From the NCBI GenBank assembly GCA_054661495.1, contig BAAFSQ010000082.1, forward strand, positions 1-38,396: DNA of 38,396 nucleotides, written 5' to 3'. Numbering within the stretch: the stretch's first letter is position 1; each line of letters opens with the position of its first letter. The notes beneath the pieces were generated by a model. The model ran no database searches. It worked only from the letters and a program-made list of their open reading frames with translations, and was not told where the DNA came from. A program made the translations under genes and the position numbers. Source of the stretch: Zygophlyctis sp. KS116. Lineage: Eukaryota > Chytridiomycota. This document shows positions 19,661 through 30,632 of this stretch, piece by piece.

Positions 19661-21051
19661 TGAGTTTTGAAGAAGAGAATTTATTACTTGAACTTGACTC
19701 TGAGAATGAGGACTGTAACGGTCCAATATCCGCAAACTCTAATGATTATGCTCATAAAAAGCATCAAAACTTTAATTTTACTCAACGGCTTGCAGAGTCG
19801 AATCAGCTTTTAAGAGGCAGAGAAGCTGAACAGTCATACAGCACCAGTTTTAAACTCGTTAAACGCCCAGGATCGCCGTCAATATTTACAGAGCAGACAA
19901 CAAGACTACGCATTCAAGATAAATCGTTTGCTAGTCAAGATTTCTCAAAGCTGATACATCATAGAATCATACCAATCTCGAAACTTAAATCTCTAGTCAA
20001 AGGTGGGCTGATACAGAGTGATTTTGTTATTATTGCAGCAATTTACGAAAAGACCGGACTCAAAACTAGCGTTAATGGATCAAAGTATATAATGCTCAAG
20101 ATAACAGATCTAAATAGTAAAATGAATCTATTCTTGTTTAATAATGCATTGGCTAAATTCGAGAACGAGTCAGTTTCAACGTCAAAAGTAATTGCGCTTC
20201 TTAATCCGGTAAGATCTAGTTTTTAAGTTTTTAGAAGATTTTAAATCCATCAGAGGTAAGTGTAGCATATTTTATATGTAGGGCGATGGTACTCTTGGAT
20301 TATCAGTTGATAGTAAAGGGAAGTGGATGTCTTTGGGAACGTCAGTTGATATGGGATTTTGTACTTATGATCCAATTCATCCATGCAAGGAAATTATTAA
20401 CAAGTAATTTTAAATTCATGTATATATTAGGAATAAAGAATTGTATTGTGAAACACATATAATCTCAAATTATCAAAAGTCGTGTTTGAAAAGACCAGAA
20501 TTTGGTGTTGGGTAATATTTGTAAGAATTTAAATTTAGAAATGCTACTTTTACTCTCACAGATCCTATACAAAAAGCTAAAAAGGCCAAATTAATAAAGA
20601 AAAGAGATATCGGGACATACAAACTTAATAACAATACAATCATTTCAATGAATGAATCGAGCGTGAAGTCGCATAATGTAATAAGACAAGGTCAAAAAAA
20701 GGAAAATGATCCAGTTCAAAAGGCCATTTTGTACATTTTACATTTTTAATCTATAGAGAATATGTTATTCAGTCTAATTCTCAAGCAGCAAGAACAGTTT
20801 TGGCCCATGTTAAAACTTGTGATTCTTTAAAGGGAATTGCTAATGCAGTTAGGTCCAAAAGCGTCTTTAATAATGATGCCATCAAGAAAATGGGATTTAA
20901 TCCATTCACAGGAAAACAATTTTTAGCTGCACCTACACAAAAGAAAGATGCTATCAAAGATTCTGATAAGACTGTGATTGTGGATTCAAATGTTCCAAAA
21001 ATAGGCACAGAAACAGAAATGATTGAATTGGAAATTGATGATGAAGATTAG
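19660..21051 (+). CDS. MCM10: DNA replication initiation factor MCM10
   Basis: Links the CMG helicase to DNA polymerase alpha at origins. Six exons (introns 26, 26, 27, 27, 26 nt), one only 21 nt long (20235-20255, encoding KILNPSE), give 419 residues. The OB fold lies at about residues 110-210 and ends in IALLNPKILNPSE, which matches the family only if the microexon is included. The zinc finger follows: MGFCTYDPIHPC...LYCETH (C-x8-C...C-x2-H). The C-terminal part contains GFNPFTGKQFL. The long C-terminal domain of animal MCM10 is absent, as in shorter fungal forms. The ATG at 19660 shares its A with the ODAD2 stop; the next in-frame ATG would lose the start of the acidic N-terminus. Confidence 0.92.
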
Positions 21052-21054
21052 ATG

Positions 21055-23904
21055 TTATTTTCTTAGAGCATCTCTTACAATTTCTCCAATTTTTGATAAT
21101 TCATATTCAATATCTGCGATTTTTGTGGTATTTTGAGAGTCACTGCTTCGAAGAATTTCCAACTGCTCTACCATGGACTCTACAAATCCGAGTGTAGAAT
21201 GTCTGACGTGCTTCTTTTGGTGGATTATCTCCTCTTTGCTATTAATAAACTGAAACCAACCTTTAATAATAACATTTTGATCACTGATTTCCAAATCATC
21301 TTGACTTTCTTCATCGTCCTCGACTTCTCCTATGTTCATTGAAGGTGATTCTATAACATCATTCGTTTCTCCATTTTTTATAATGATTCCAAGTGCTTTA
21401 ACTCTATCTTCATTATATTCATTACGTTTAGTCCCGGAGAAATCACTTTTACTTCTGATATGATTCAACTTCTCTGAAGATTCTTCAGCGCTTTTCACCG
21501 TCATTCCCGCCAAATCAAGAGAATCCAAAACTACATTTAGACCGCCTTGAGCTTCATTTGAAGAAGTGGGAGCGCATTTTTCGCTTTGGTTAATGAGTTT
21601 AATGTTTTTCGATAGATCCCACTTTTCACGTTGAACTATATCGAATTGAAGTGACTCTGTATTATCTTTTTCATTAGAACAATCTTCAATAGTTGGAACT
21701 GCGATTTCTGCAGAGAGTCGCTTCTTTTTTCGATCTAGAAATGGTGCCACCAGAGGAACTTTCAAATCAGTGTCTGAATGTAAACGAATTCCCTCTATTG
21801 AGATTCTCTTTATATTATTACGTGATTATTATACCTGTGCCCATCTTCCCTGGGGAATGATATGTCGATTAAGTGCTGGAACATCACTCTTTGAATGTTT
21901 CCTGACCCAAGCCGGAAAAGATCCAGAAGGCAAATCAACAGAGTCTAAACTCAACACATTTTCTGAGAAAGATCGTGTAATATTAGGGGATACTTTAATC
22001 TTCCAAGCAATCAGCACACCGTCCTCGCCGGATGAAAATAAAATATCTTCTCCATCTTTTGCGAATTCAATTCCTAAAATCTTTTTGGAATGGCCAAAAA
22101 ATCTATCCACCTTTCTTCCTGTATTCAAGTCAATCAATAAAATCGAATTATCTGAGCACACGATTGCAGCCATGGATTTGAAGCTATTCAAATTTACTTT
22201 ACAAAATAAAATAGAATTTCCAATACTGTCCCAATTTTGTGATGCTAATTTTCTCCCGTCCTTCAAAGAGAAGAATGAAATCTTTCTATTTTCTGATACA
22301 CTTAATAATTGATCACGCTTAACATCATATCCAATATCACAAACAGGATCTGTACATTCCAAACGGAAAAAACCGTCAAATAAATTCTCCTAAAATCAGT
22401 TATCTAATTAATAAATCATACATCATTTAATTTTCTGACAATAATACAATCAGCTGCAGCTGTGACAAGCGCCTGACCTTCCTGGCAGTATAGTACTGCA
22501 AGAATTGACGACTGGACCCCTTTAATTGTCTGTTTAAGCTTTAAACCACCATCAACTTCAAACACATTAATTGTTTGATTATCGCATACAGAAACTAAAC
22601 TGCATTTTGTGCGAGAATCTTTAATTAATAAATTTACAAGATACCTGAAAACCCCAATTTTTGAATACTTGAACAATGTAAAAAACTTGAGCCTTGTTCC
22701 TCTAAATCCGATAAATTATAAAGTTTTATCAATCCCTGATCATCACCACTAGCTAAAATCCCATGAGTCCTACTAGAGGCCAAAACTATTGAATTATTTA
22801 GTCTATCAACAGAAGCCATCATAGTTTTCTTTCTAAACTCTAAAGTTGATTGATTGTCCATATCCCATAAACAAACCTCTCCATCTCTTGAGAGTGTTAA
22901 TAGTGAATCTATGCCATTATAAATATCCAATATTGGACTTGAAAGCGCATATTTCCTTTTAATCAACTTTACTCTTGCTAAATCTTGAATATCCCAAAAA
23001 TCCACATCATAATTGGAATAAATTAAAGCGATTACAAAACCAGACACACAATGTAATGATACCACATCTAAACGCGACTTTTTCCTAATTATTAAATTGA
23101 AATTTTTGCAAAATACTTGAATGTAAACTTATAAGTCAATGTATCCAATTCAAAAATCCTAAAAATAATTAAAAATCATCAATTTCACCTTGTAAAAGAC
23201 CCCCCAACAATTACAAAATTTCCCAAACCTAATATACAATTGACAGTATTCATCTTCACATCTACTGTCCTATCTACCCATAAATTATCCCTTATAACCA
23301 TTAAAATCCCTGTACTCGAGACTGCATGAATAGAATTTGACCCACTCCTGGACCAGAACCCACCCACAAACCTAGAATTCGAGACAACAGAGTCCAGTTG
23401 CAGAGTATTTAAAACTGTAAAATTCTTGTAATTGTCTCCAAAAGATAGATGAGACACTTTAAATTCGTATTTTTGAATAATCTTTTCAGAAATTGTAATA
23501 AAACATTCTTCCCTTTTATCGAAATCCACTTTAATAATTTCTTTATAGTTTGAAATAGAAACTATTAGTTGCAAATCTTTTGAAAAAATCTCTAATCCCT
23601 CTTCTCCCACCACTACCAATTTTGAATTTCTAGAATAAAATAATCCATTGACTCCAATTAAATTAGTATTTACCATTATTTCATGATTTAGTCCTTTATT
23701 CTCTATTATTACAATACATTTTCCATCAGAAACCGCCATTTTTGATTTCCCATCTACTACTGCTACAGACTTGCAAGATTTTAGAGTTGTTTTAGAATAA
23801 CTTGTCTTGTCTAGACTCTCAGAGACTATTAAAGACCCAGTTATCCAAATTAAATTAAAACATGTAGTAATTTGGGACATACCAATAGAATAATAAACAT
23901 TCAT
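21055..23904 (-). CDS. WDR62/MAPKBP1-like WD-repeat protein
   Basis: Six exons (introns 30, 32, 26, 32, 27 nt) give 900 residues. Two divergent WD40 propellers are followed by a family-specific segment: FFGHSKKILGIEF...SGEDGVLIAWKI, then PAWVRKHSKSD...PQGRWAQ, matching the WAKR...GRWAE/Q stretch of human WDR62 and MAPKBP1. A low-complexity acidic region then leads to a C-terminal coiled coil (VESMVEQLEILRSS...IADIEYELSKIGE), as in WDR62. Human members are spindle-pole and JNK-scaffold proteins; a centrosome or basal-body role here is inference. The N-terminal propeller is strongly diverged. The start at 23904 lies only 6 nt from the ATX1 stop. Confidence 0.72.
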
Positions 23905-23910
23905 TAAAAA

Positions 23911-24150
23911 TTATTTTATAAAACTAGATTGTTTCCCCGTCTTATTTAGAATTTTCAAGATTTGATCACTAGAGACATTGTCTACAGGAGTTACCAAGAC
24001 TGTCTGATCAGATAATGAAATATTAAACTTATCAACTAATTCACTTTTAGATAAGACTCTATCAACAGCCTTGAATTATTACTTTTAAAAAATTACATTT
24101 ACACATCCCTGACATGTCATGGCTACAGTATACTTGTATTCCTTGTTCAT
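23911..24150 (-). CDS. ATX1: Copper metallochaperone ATX1/ATOX1
   Basis: Carries Cu(I) to P-type ATPases of the secretory pathway. Two short exons joined by a 33-nt intron (24070-24102) give 68 residues, the usual length. The heavy-metal-associated domain begins MNKEYKYTVAMTCQGC, with the M-T-C-x-x-C copper site; the intron falls immediately after the second Cys. AVDRVLSKSELVDKF and the C-terminal LNKTGKQSSFIK, including the conserved KTGK, follow. The exons are too short to stand out without splicing. Confidence 0.92.
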
Positions 24151-24314
24151 TTCTGCTATACTTAACTAATTTTGCTAGGTTTTACATTTTTACAGTAGGT
24201 TTGACCAGTCGGTCCTAGTGGCTTATCTACCGTTAAAGGCTATAAGAGTATAGTGAGTGCCATCAAGTCAGTGCCCACGCATTCATCAAATTTATCCGCC
24301 GAGACTTGTTTAAA
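24151..24314. promoter_or_regulatory. Divergent promoter, ATX1 / YIPF6
   Basis: 164 nt between opposite start codons. I find no clear motif and no tRNA-like A and B boxes in it. Confidence 0.3.
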
Positions 24315-24894
24315 ATGAACACTTTGGATGAGCCAGTGTCGGCTACAATCATGAGAGACTTGAAAGCCATAGGATGGAAAATGAAACAAGTCATTATACC
24401 AAAGGGAAATACTAAAAGTCTTTTAAAAGACTGGGATTTATGGGGTCCGCTCGTACTTTGTTTAGTATTGTCTATAAGGCTAAGTCTATTTGCTCCTGCA
24501 AATACAAATAATTCAGATGATGTTTTCAGTTACTCGTTTGCTATTGTTTGGGGTGGAGCGGCCGTTGTTACGCTGAATGCAAAGTTATTGGGAGGAAAAC
24601 TTTCATTTTTTCAGTCTATATGTGTGCTAGGATACTGTATTTGTCCATTGGTTATTATATCATTGTTATTACCACTAACAAATGTACTAGGATATCCAGT
24701 AAGGCAGTTGTTGAAGTTGGGATTAATTATTTTGGCTTATATTTGGTCAAGTTACGCTTCGCTAGGATTCTTTTCAGATATTAATTTAGAAAAGAAAAAG
24801 TTTTTGGCTCTCTATCCAATATATTTCTTTTACTTTGTACTCTCTTGGCTGGTATGTTAAATAAGGTTGACAATAGATTTTGTGCCTAGGCTAA
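24315..24894 (+). CDS. YIPF6: YIPF6/Yip4-like Golgi membrane protein
   Basis: A Yip1-domain protein of ER-Golgi and Golgi membranes that interacts with Rab GTPases. Two exons with a 25-nt intron near the 3' end give 184 residues. A cytosolic N-terminus with DEPVSATIMRDLKAIGWKM and KSLLKDWDLWGPLVLCLVL, the Yip1-family entry motif, is followed by five spans. Splicing makes the end LSWLILCLG, matching the ISWMIL end of human YIPF6; reading through the intron would end at a TAA and lose it. The last 9 nt overlap the 3' end of the converging beta-adaptin coding region. Confidence 0.9.
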
Positions 24895-27797
24895 TATTCC
24901 AGTAACAGACTCTTGGAATAGTGGTAAAACTGAACTAGTTGTACTCTTGACTGTAAATGAGGCTAGAGAGTCTGTCTTCTTTTCTACTAGAGCTACAATA
25001 ATAAAAATTTTGTTGGTTGCAATTAAACGTAGTTGACCACTTAATGAATCTCCTGGGATTGGTAGGATCCCATTACGTATAAGACGAGGTTCAAGGTCAT
25101 TGGGTATTTGGCAGTCAAATTCCAAAGATTGGGATTCTAGAGAGTTCCAAACTTGTTCAAATCCATATAGAGATGGCGCACAACTCTCATCAAATAGTAC
25201 GTGGAGAGGTAAAAGAGTTTGGAAGTAAAATATTCCAGCACTGCTTTTTAAAGCCACTTGTAAAGCATTAAAAGGTTCCTTGATTTGTATATCTCTATTA
25301 GGGCAAAGTGCAACTTGTATGTCAACAGAGCCATTTGGTGCTAAAGGTTGAGGAACTGATAATGGTGCCGCATTTGCTAATCCAAAACTAAATATTATAC
25401 ATCAAAACCTTACGAGTTTACGTTAAATTGAATTGCGAAATCGGAGATGGGATCTGACGATTGATTTTCAAAATGCAAATCCATGTACACAGTGCCAAGT
25501 TTACGGTAAAAAGTTCCCTATACTATTTAAGAAAATAAAATATACGTCTAGAGATAATCCATGACAATCAGCACCGGATAAAAATACTGTTTTAGGAAAA
25601 GAGAATCCAGGCTGCAACGAATATGGGCTTGGCATCATTCCAGAAGTTGGAGAACCAGACAATGAAACAGGGAATGACATGGAGTCTTCTTCAACAGATC
25701 CAAGCAAGTCATCGATTGTAGAAACTTGTTTTGCATGCGTGACTCCTAAATCAGATGAAGGCTGCACAGTTGATGACCCGAAATCTAAATCTAGCAGATT
25801 TCCAACATCTCCGCCTAATGCTTTTGCAGCTTCTTGGACTACAGCCTGAATTGGCTGCTCAGGTTCCCCGTCTTCGTAATCAGTCGATGTTGTATGAGCG
25901 GATTCTTTTGTAACAAGAGATACTGGTTTATAGTATACTGATGCTAGATTTGATAAATTATTGACCATTTCGTCTAACAGTAAATCATTCACAGCTTTTG
26001 TGTCCATTTCTATGGGGATTTTTTCAGATAGAACTACAGTCTATTTCATAAAAACACTAACTCTCACCTTTGCAGCCTGTGGACTTGAAGAAAGTAACCT
26101 CCAATACACATAAGCACGGTCACGAATATCTGGATTCTCACTGTTTTGTGTAGCCATATTCAAGACTCTCTGAACAAGCTCCTGTGCTTCTCCGGGTTTA
26201 TTCAAAAAGAGCTTAACTGTAGAAGTTATCAGCTGCAGTTGAACCTAAGAATTAACTAATATTTAAAGTTTACAATAGATCGTTCTTCTTTAAAAGTTTC
26301 CAAAAAATACTCGAGAATCTCTGATGCATTATCAATACGACCTGCATATTCCCCAATAATCCAAATAAGCGCAGCTCTAGATTCTGCCCCATCTAATGAT
26401 TCTAGACTTTCACACAGATTTGGAATAATTCCTTCGTAGTGGTAAGGATATTTACGAAAAATATCACAGGTGACAATGACAGCTTCCTGAACAACATAAT
26501 TGACTTTAGATTTAATCAAATCCAGTAAAACTTGTACGCACTTGTCAGCTGCAGACTCAATCTTTATCGCACAGCGACCAATCGTCTTTACAGATTTACG
26601 AACAAATTCAACATCAACTTCACTTGCATACCTAAAGATCAAAACTTTTACACTTACTCTTTGAGTTCTGACAAAACTTGATCAATGTTTTCTTCATTGC
26701 TCAGCTTTAAAATAATATCCAACTTTTCCAATTTAACATACGGCGGATCATTATACTTTGTGAAGAAAACCCTCATTTCTTGGCTTAAAACTTGCGGCTT
26801 TTTCTGCAATATAATTCCAATGTTTCGAAGAACCACAAATTGAATTTCAGGCTCTGACGCCAACAATGTAACTTTTTTTAAGAATGTAAACCATACCTAG
26901 AGACGGCGCCAATTTCTTGTTTACTCCATTTAAAACTTCCCCTTCACTTAAAATATCGTAATACACAAGAATGACCTAAAGATCATTTTTAATAATACTC
27001 TACCTTTACAGCCGCTAAAACCACACTAGCATTTGCATGCTGAAGCCTTGGAATAACCTTTTCTACAATATCTTCAGCTTCTCTACTATTTATAGGCTTA
27101 TATGAAGCCAAAGACTCTAGTATACATATTTGACCCCATCTAATTTTTAATTTTTCTAATTAGAAAATTACTCTGTACATTCATTGATTGCAGCCAATAA
27201 TTTCGCCAAAACCACTGAATCTACTACAAAAAACCCCAAACTTTTCTGATTTATTTCCATGAGTGCTGTAACTACATTTGCAATCACCATTGGATTTTTA
27301 TCACTCAACATTTCCTGTAGATACGCAACAATCCCTGCATCTATTGCGACTGATGGATTTAAATCATAAAACTTTGCAACACATAATGCAGCCGTTTTCC
27401 GCACATAAGGATCTGAATCCTCTAATCCTTTTTTCAGAGGCTCTAAAATGTATGCAGTAATTTTATCTACTCTTATACATCCCATTGTCCTAATTGCCAG
27501 AGCTCTAATAAGAGGATTTCTGTCATCAGAGTCCTTTACAAAAGTATTCACCGCCAAAATGACTAGTTCTGGTTGACTTTTAGCGTAATTGATCAAGTAT
27601 AGATAAACCAATTTCTTAAGTTCTATATCTTCTGTTTGCATATTTTTAACAACATCGGCAAATAGTCCAGAAACATCTTTTCCAACAGTCATGTTCGCAA
27701 TGACTTTTTTAACCGCTTCCTTCCTTTTATCTCTAAATCCAGAGTTTAGTTCAACCTTGAGCTCATAGTTCTCTCCTTTGGCTTGAGTTTTAAACAT
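24886..27797 (-). CDS. AP-1/AP-2 adaptor complex beta subunit (beta adaptin)
   Basis: Large subunit of clathrin adaptor complexes. Nine exons (introns 32, 28, 25, 26, 29, 27, 28, 26 nt) give 896 residues. The HEAT-repeat trunk begins [20 protein letters not shown] and includes [20 protein letters not shown], the classic beta-adaptin block. The hinge contains a clathrin box (NLLDLDF) and DDLLG. The C-terminal ear carries [18 protein letters not shown] and [15 protein letters not shown], restored only by the last intron's splice. Sequence fits the beta subunit shared by, or related to, AP-1 and AP-2; I cannot tell which. Its 3' end overlaps YIPF6 coding sequence tail to tail by 9 nt. Confidence 0.95.
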
Positions 27798-27885
27798 TTC
27801 AGATTGTGACTGGGGCTGTTTTCCTCAATTTATGGCTCAAAAGAACCTACGCGAAATCAACAGTCCGAAATTATCTATTTTAAAT

Positions 27886-28761
27886 CTAATAATGATGCAT
27901 CAACACATATCCTTCATCATCTCCTGTAACTCCAAACAAGTTTCCATGATTGACCAGTAAACTAGATGTAATAAAATTATCATGCTTTTTAAATTCTGCA
28001 ACTTTTTCCAATACATTATTTCCAACATGATACCATTCCCAAGTATTATCAGATGTATTTCCATTTAAATATAATCTCTTGTTTTCAAAATCATAGTCTA
28101 ATCCTAGAATATTATTCAAATTTGAAATAGTTCGGACATCTCCAAAATCAACAATTTCATCACCATTAAAATCCCAAATTCCAAAAGTTTCTATATGACT
28201 TGTAGCCCATATGTAACCTTGAAAAAATCCTAATTTATGAATAGAATCGTACTTTATAACTTGAAATAAATCTTCTTCCTCGTTAAATGTAGATAGATTA
28301 AAAATATTTAATAATCCATCAGTTGATCCAGACAAGAGTTTTTGAGAATTTATAAATTTTAAAGCAGTTATGTCATCTGAATGACAATCACTAAATACAG
28401 AAATTGGTTCTTTTAGATTTCTAAAGTCATAAAAAGATATGTGTGACTCTTGATCTTTTAAATTAGATCCAATAGCTATAATATCATCATATATATCAAA
28501 TGTAGTGATTTCAAAGGGAATATTGATTGCATTAGTACTTGCAGTCTCTTTAAATTTTGAATTAGAGTCAATAAACCGGAATTCATTGCAAGTAGAATAA
28601 AATATGGAATTTCCATTGGTTTTAGTGCATGATATAAAATCTTGAATCTTGAGTGTATGAAGAATCTTTGAGTAATCAGATATATCTATTCCGCCTGATG
28701 ATGTAATGCATAATGAGTCTCTGAGCGGTAGAATACTAGAAATGTATTTACTGGTTTGCAT
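27886..28761 (-). CDS. WDR89: WDR89-like WD-repeat protein
   Basis: Single exon, 291 residues, about six WD40 blades. SVFSDCHSDDITALKFI and KLLSGSTDGLLNIFNLS with the following acidic NEEEDLFQ match the WDR89 family (S-D-x-H-x-D-D-V-T and S-G-S-x-D-G-L-V-N-x-F). Near the end comes TGDDEGYVLMHHY. The family's function is little known. It lies 88 nt downstream of the beta-adaptin start on the same strand and shares a 119-nt divergent promoter with the carboxypeptidase gene. Confidence 0.8.
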   Translation of the reverse strand: MQTSKYISSILPLRDSLCITSSGGIDISDYSKILHTLKIQDFISCTKTNGNSIFYSTCNEFRFIDSNSKFKETASTNAINIPFEITTFDIYDDIIAIGSNLKDQESHISFYDFRNLKEPISVFSDCHSDDITALKFINSQKLLSGSTDGLLNIFNLSTFNEEEDLFQVIKYDSIHKLGFFQGYIWATSHIETFGIWDFNGDEIVDFGDVRTISNLNNILGLDYDFENKRLYLNGNTSDNTWEWYHVGNNVLEKVAEFKKHDNFITSSLLVNHGNLFGVTGDDEGYVLMHHY

Positions 28762-28880
28762 AAAATTTTTCTAACTGATAAGGTGAGGAAATTTTTGTTA
28801 CTCGTGGGGCGCTGATGCTGCAACTGGAAGCGTTTATTCTCAAAAGCTGGCTTATCAGTTTCAAGTGATCAGGAAATTAA
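28762..28880. promoter_or_regulatory. Divergent promoter, WDR89 / carboxypeptidase
   Basis: 119 nt with a GC-richer stretch (GTGGGGCGCTGATGCTGCAA, about 28805-28824) unusual for this AT-rich sequence. No recognised site. Confidence 0.3.
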
Positions 28881-30079
28881 ATGAAATTGTGTCTTTTGTT
28901 GTTTGTGCTAAACGTATTTGCTAGAAACTATACAGGATATCGCTTATTAAGACTCTATGACTACTCTGGACAAGAGGATTTTGACATTTGGAAAAAAGGA
29001 AATGGATGGATGGATGTCATGGTGTCTCCAACCAAGGAATTTGATTTTTCAGAAACTAAACACAAGGTTTTAATTCATGATATACAGGCAGATATTGATC
29101 TTGAAAGAAAACATCGGTCAAAACACTCAAATGTTTTATATAAAACTCCAACTGCAACTGATATCTTTAAAGATTATCAAGACTATGATACTTTAATTTC
29201 ATTTTTAGATAGCCTTCCTTTAAAAACTTCTAAAATTTCAATTGGTAAAACTTTCTTGGGAAGAGATATTTATGCTTTTAATTTTGGTCAAGGGAAAAAA
29301 AGAATTATTATTCATGGTGGGATACATGCAAGAGAATGGATAGCTCCTGCTGTTGTGACTTGGATTGCTTATTGGTTGAATACTGCAAATTCAACGGCTC
29401 AGACTTTATTAGAAGAATATTCTTGGTCTATTATACCAGTCTTGAATGTTGATGGTTATGATTATACAAGAAGTCATGATCGATTATGGAGGAAAAATAG
29501 ACAGCCCAATCCAGGATCACGCTGTGCAGGAGTTGATCCAAATAGAAATTTTGGGTTTCAATGGGGAACTGGTGGTTCTTCAAGCAATCCGTGTGATGAT
29601 GCCTTTAGAGGTTATAGTCCTAATTCCGTACCATGTACAGTTGCAATTACTGATTTTGTCTCTTCTTTTCCAAAGGGTGAAGTTTTGGCATATTTTGATT
29701 TTCATTCATACTCTCAATTATGGCTCTATCCTTTTGGATATAATTGCAATTTGAAAGTAGCGGAATTTGATATTATAGAACAAGCATCTAAAATCGCAAT
29801 TTCTACAATAGAAGCAGTTGGAGGTACTAAATTTGTTCAAGGTCCTATTTGTAATACAATCTATAAAGCTTCGGGATCTTCAACTGATCATATGTATTCA
29901 TTAGGAGTCCCATTATCATTTGGAGTTGAATTACGTGACAAAGGTCGACATGGATTTTTATTGCGTAAGAGATTTATTTTTAATCATTAGCACCTGATGA
30001 AATTATTCCCAGTGGTAGAGAAATGGTATCTGGACTCTCAGCCATGTTTGAATATATATTAAAAACAAGATTATATTAG
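28881..30079 (+). CDS. Secreted zinc metallocarboxypeptidase (M14A)
   Basis: Removes C-terminal residues from peptides. Two exons with a 26-nt intron give 390 residues: signal peptide (MKLCLLLFVLNVFA), an activation propeptide of about 90 residues, then the catalytic domain. Zinc ligands are in HAREW (H-x-x-E, about residue 148) and FDFHSYSQ (His, about 272). Substrate carboxylate binding is in DPNRNFG, and the catalytic Glu is in VELRDKG (about 350). Splicing produces GFLLPPDEIIP, the expected family block. The residue equivalent to the specificity position 255 is Thr (GSSTDH), neither Ile of A-type nor Asp of B-type enzymes. It ends 15 nt from the converging gene at 30095. Confidence 0.93.
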
Positions 30080-30094
30080 ATCAGGAATCTATTA

Positions 30095-30543
30095 TTATCT
30101 ATCTTGACGCATTGAGTTCCACACCATACTCATCGCTAAAATCGTGGTTTCTGATAATATTACTCGGTAGGAATATTTTGGATACCATTCATTTCCATAT
30201 AACTTTTTCCATCGACTATCGTCCTTCATATCATGCCACTTGTTTGTAACGCCCGGAAACCATTTACAACGCAGTAAAATGTTGTACAGTAGCCAGTTTC
30301 ATCCTCTCCACCATAACCGACAATTGAGTCATATGGGCTTCCGCTTTTTCCGGGACCATTATTATCTGCGATCTCATCTTCAGTAATGACTGATGAATTC
30401 CAATATGGACAATCTTTTCTAGCCCGTTGATATGCATACGTTTTAGCATCTTCTAGATCATTAAAGCCTTTAAGAAATCCTGACTTTAAATTTTTTCTGT
30501 AGTTGAACCAACGGACGACGGCATACTTGAATGTTTTAGACAT
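30095..30543 (-). CDS. Unidentified 139-residue protein
   Basis: Two exons joined by a 29-nt intron (GTAAATGG...AACAAG) give 139 residues. The ATG at 30543 (MSKTFKYAVVRWFNYRK) is the first ATG in the open frame. The protein is hydrophilic with many aromatic residues: YAVVRWFNY, YAYQRARKDCPYWN, a Gly/Ser/Asp-rich middle, TGYCTTFYCV, then RWKKLYGNEWYPKYSYRV. No signal peptide or membrane span. The start resembles short cytosolic beta-strand domains, but I do not recognise the family. Splicing keeps the frame open for 47 more residues, which supports a real second exon. Confidence 0.62.
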
Positions 30544-30632
30544 TTTGTTGAACAAGTTTTCACCTACTAAAGTTGGTCACAACCCCCGTCATTGTCGAAC
30601 TTTGTTGGGAAAAACAGGATTGTCAATTTGCA

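Noticed and set aside
21770-22312. 180-residue plus-strand open frame opposite the WDR62-like gene
   Set aside because: The minus-strand frame carries the recognisable WD40 and GRWAQ sequence; the plus-strand one shows no domain or sensible composition.
24171-24314. Possible tRNA gene in the ATX1/YIPF6 spacer (GGTTTGACCAGTCGG...)
   Set aside because: No cloverleaf pairing and no GGTTCGAATCC-like B box could be found.
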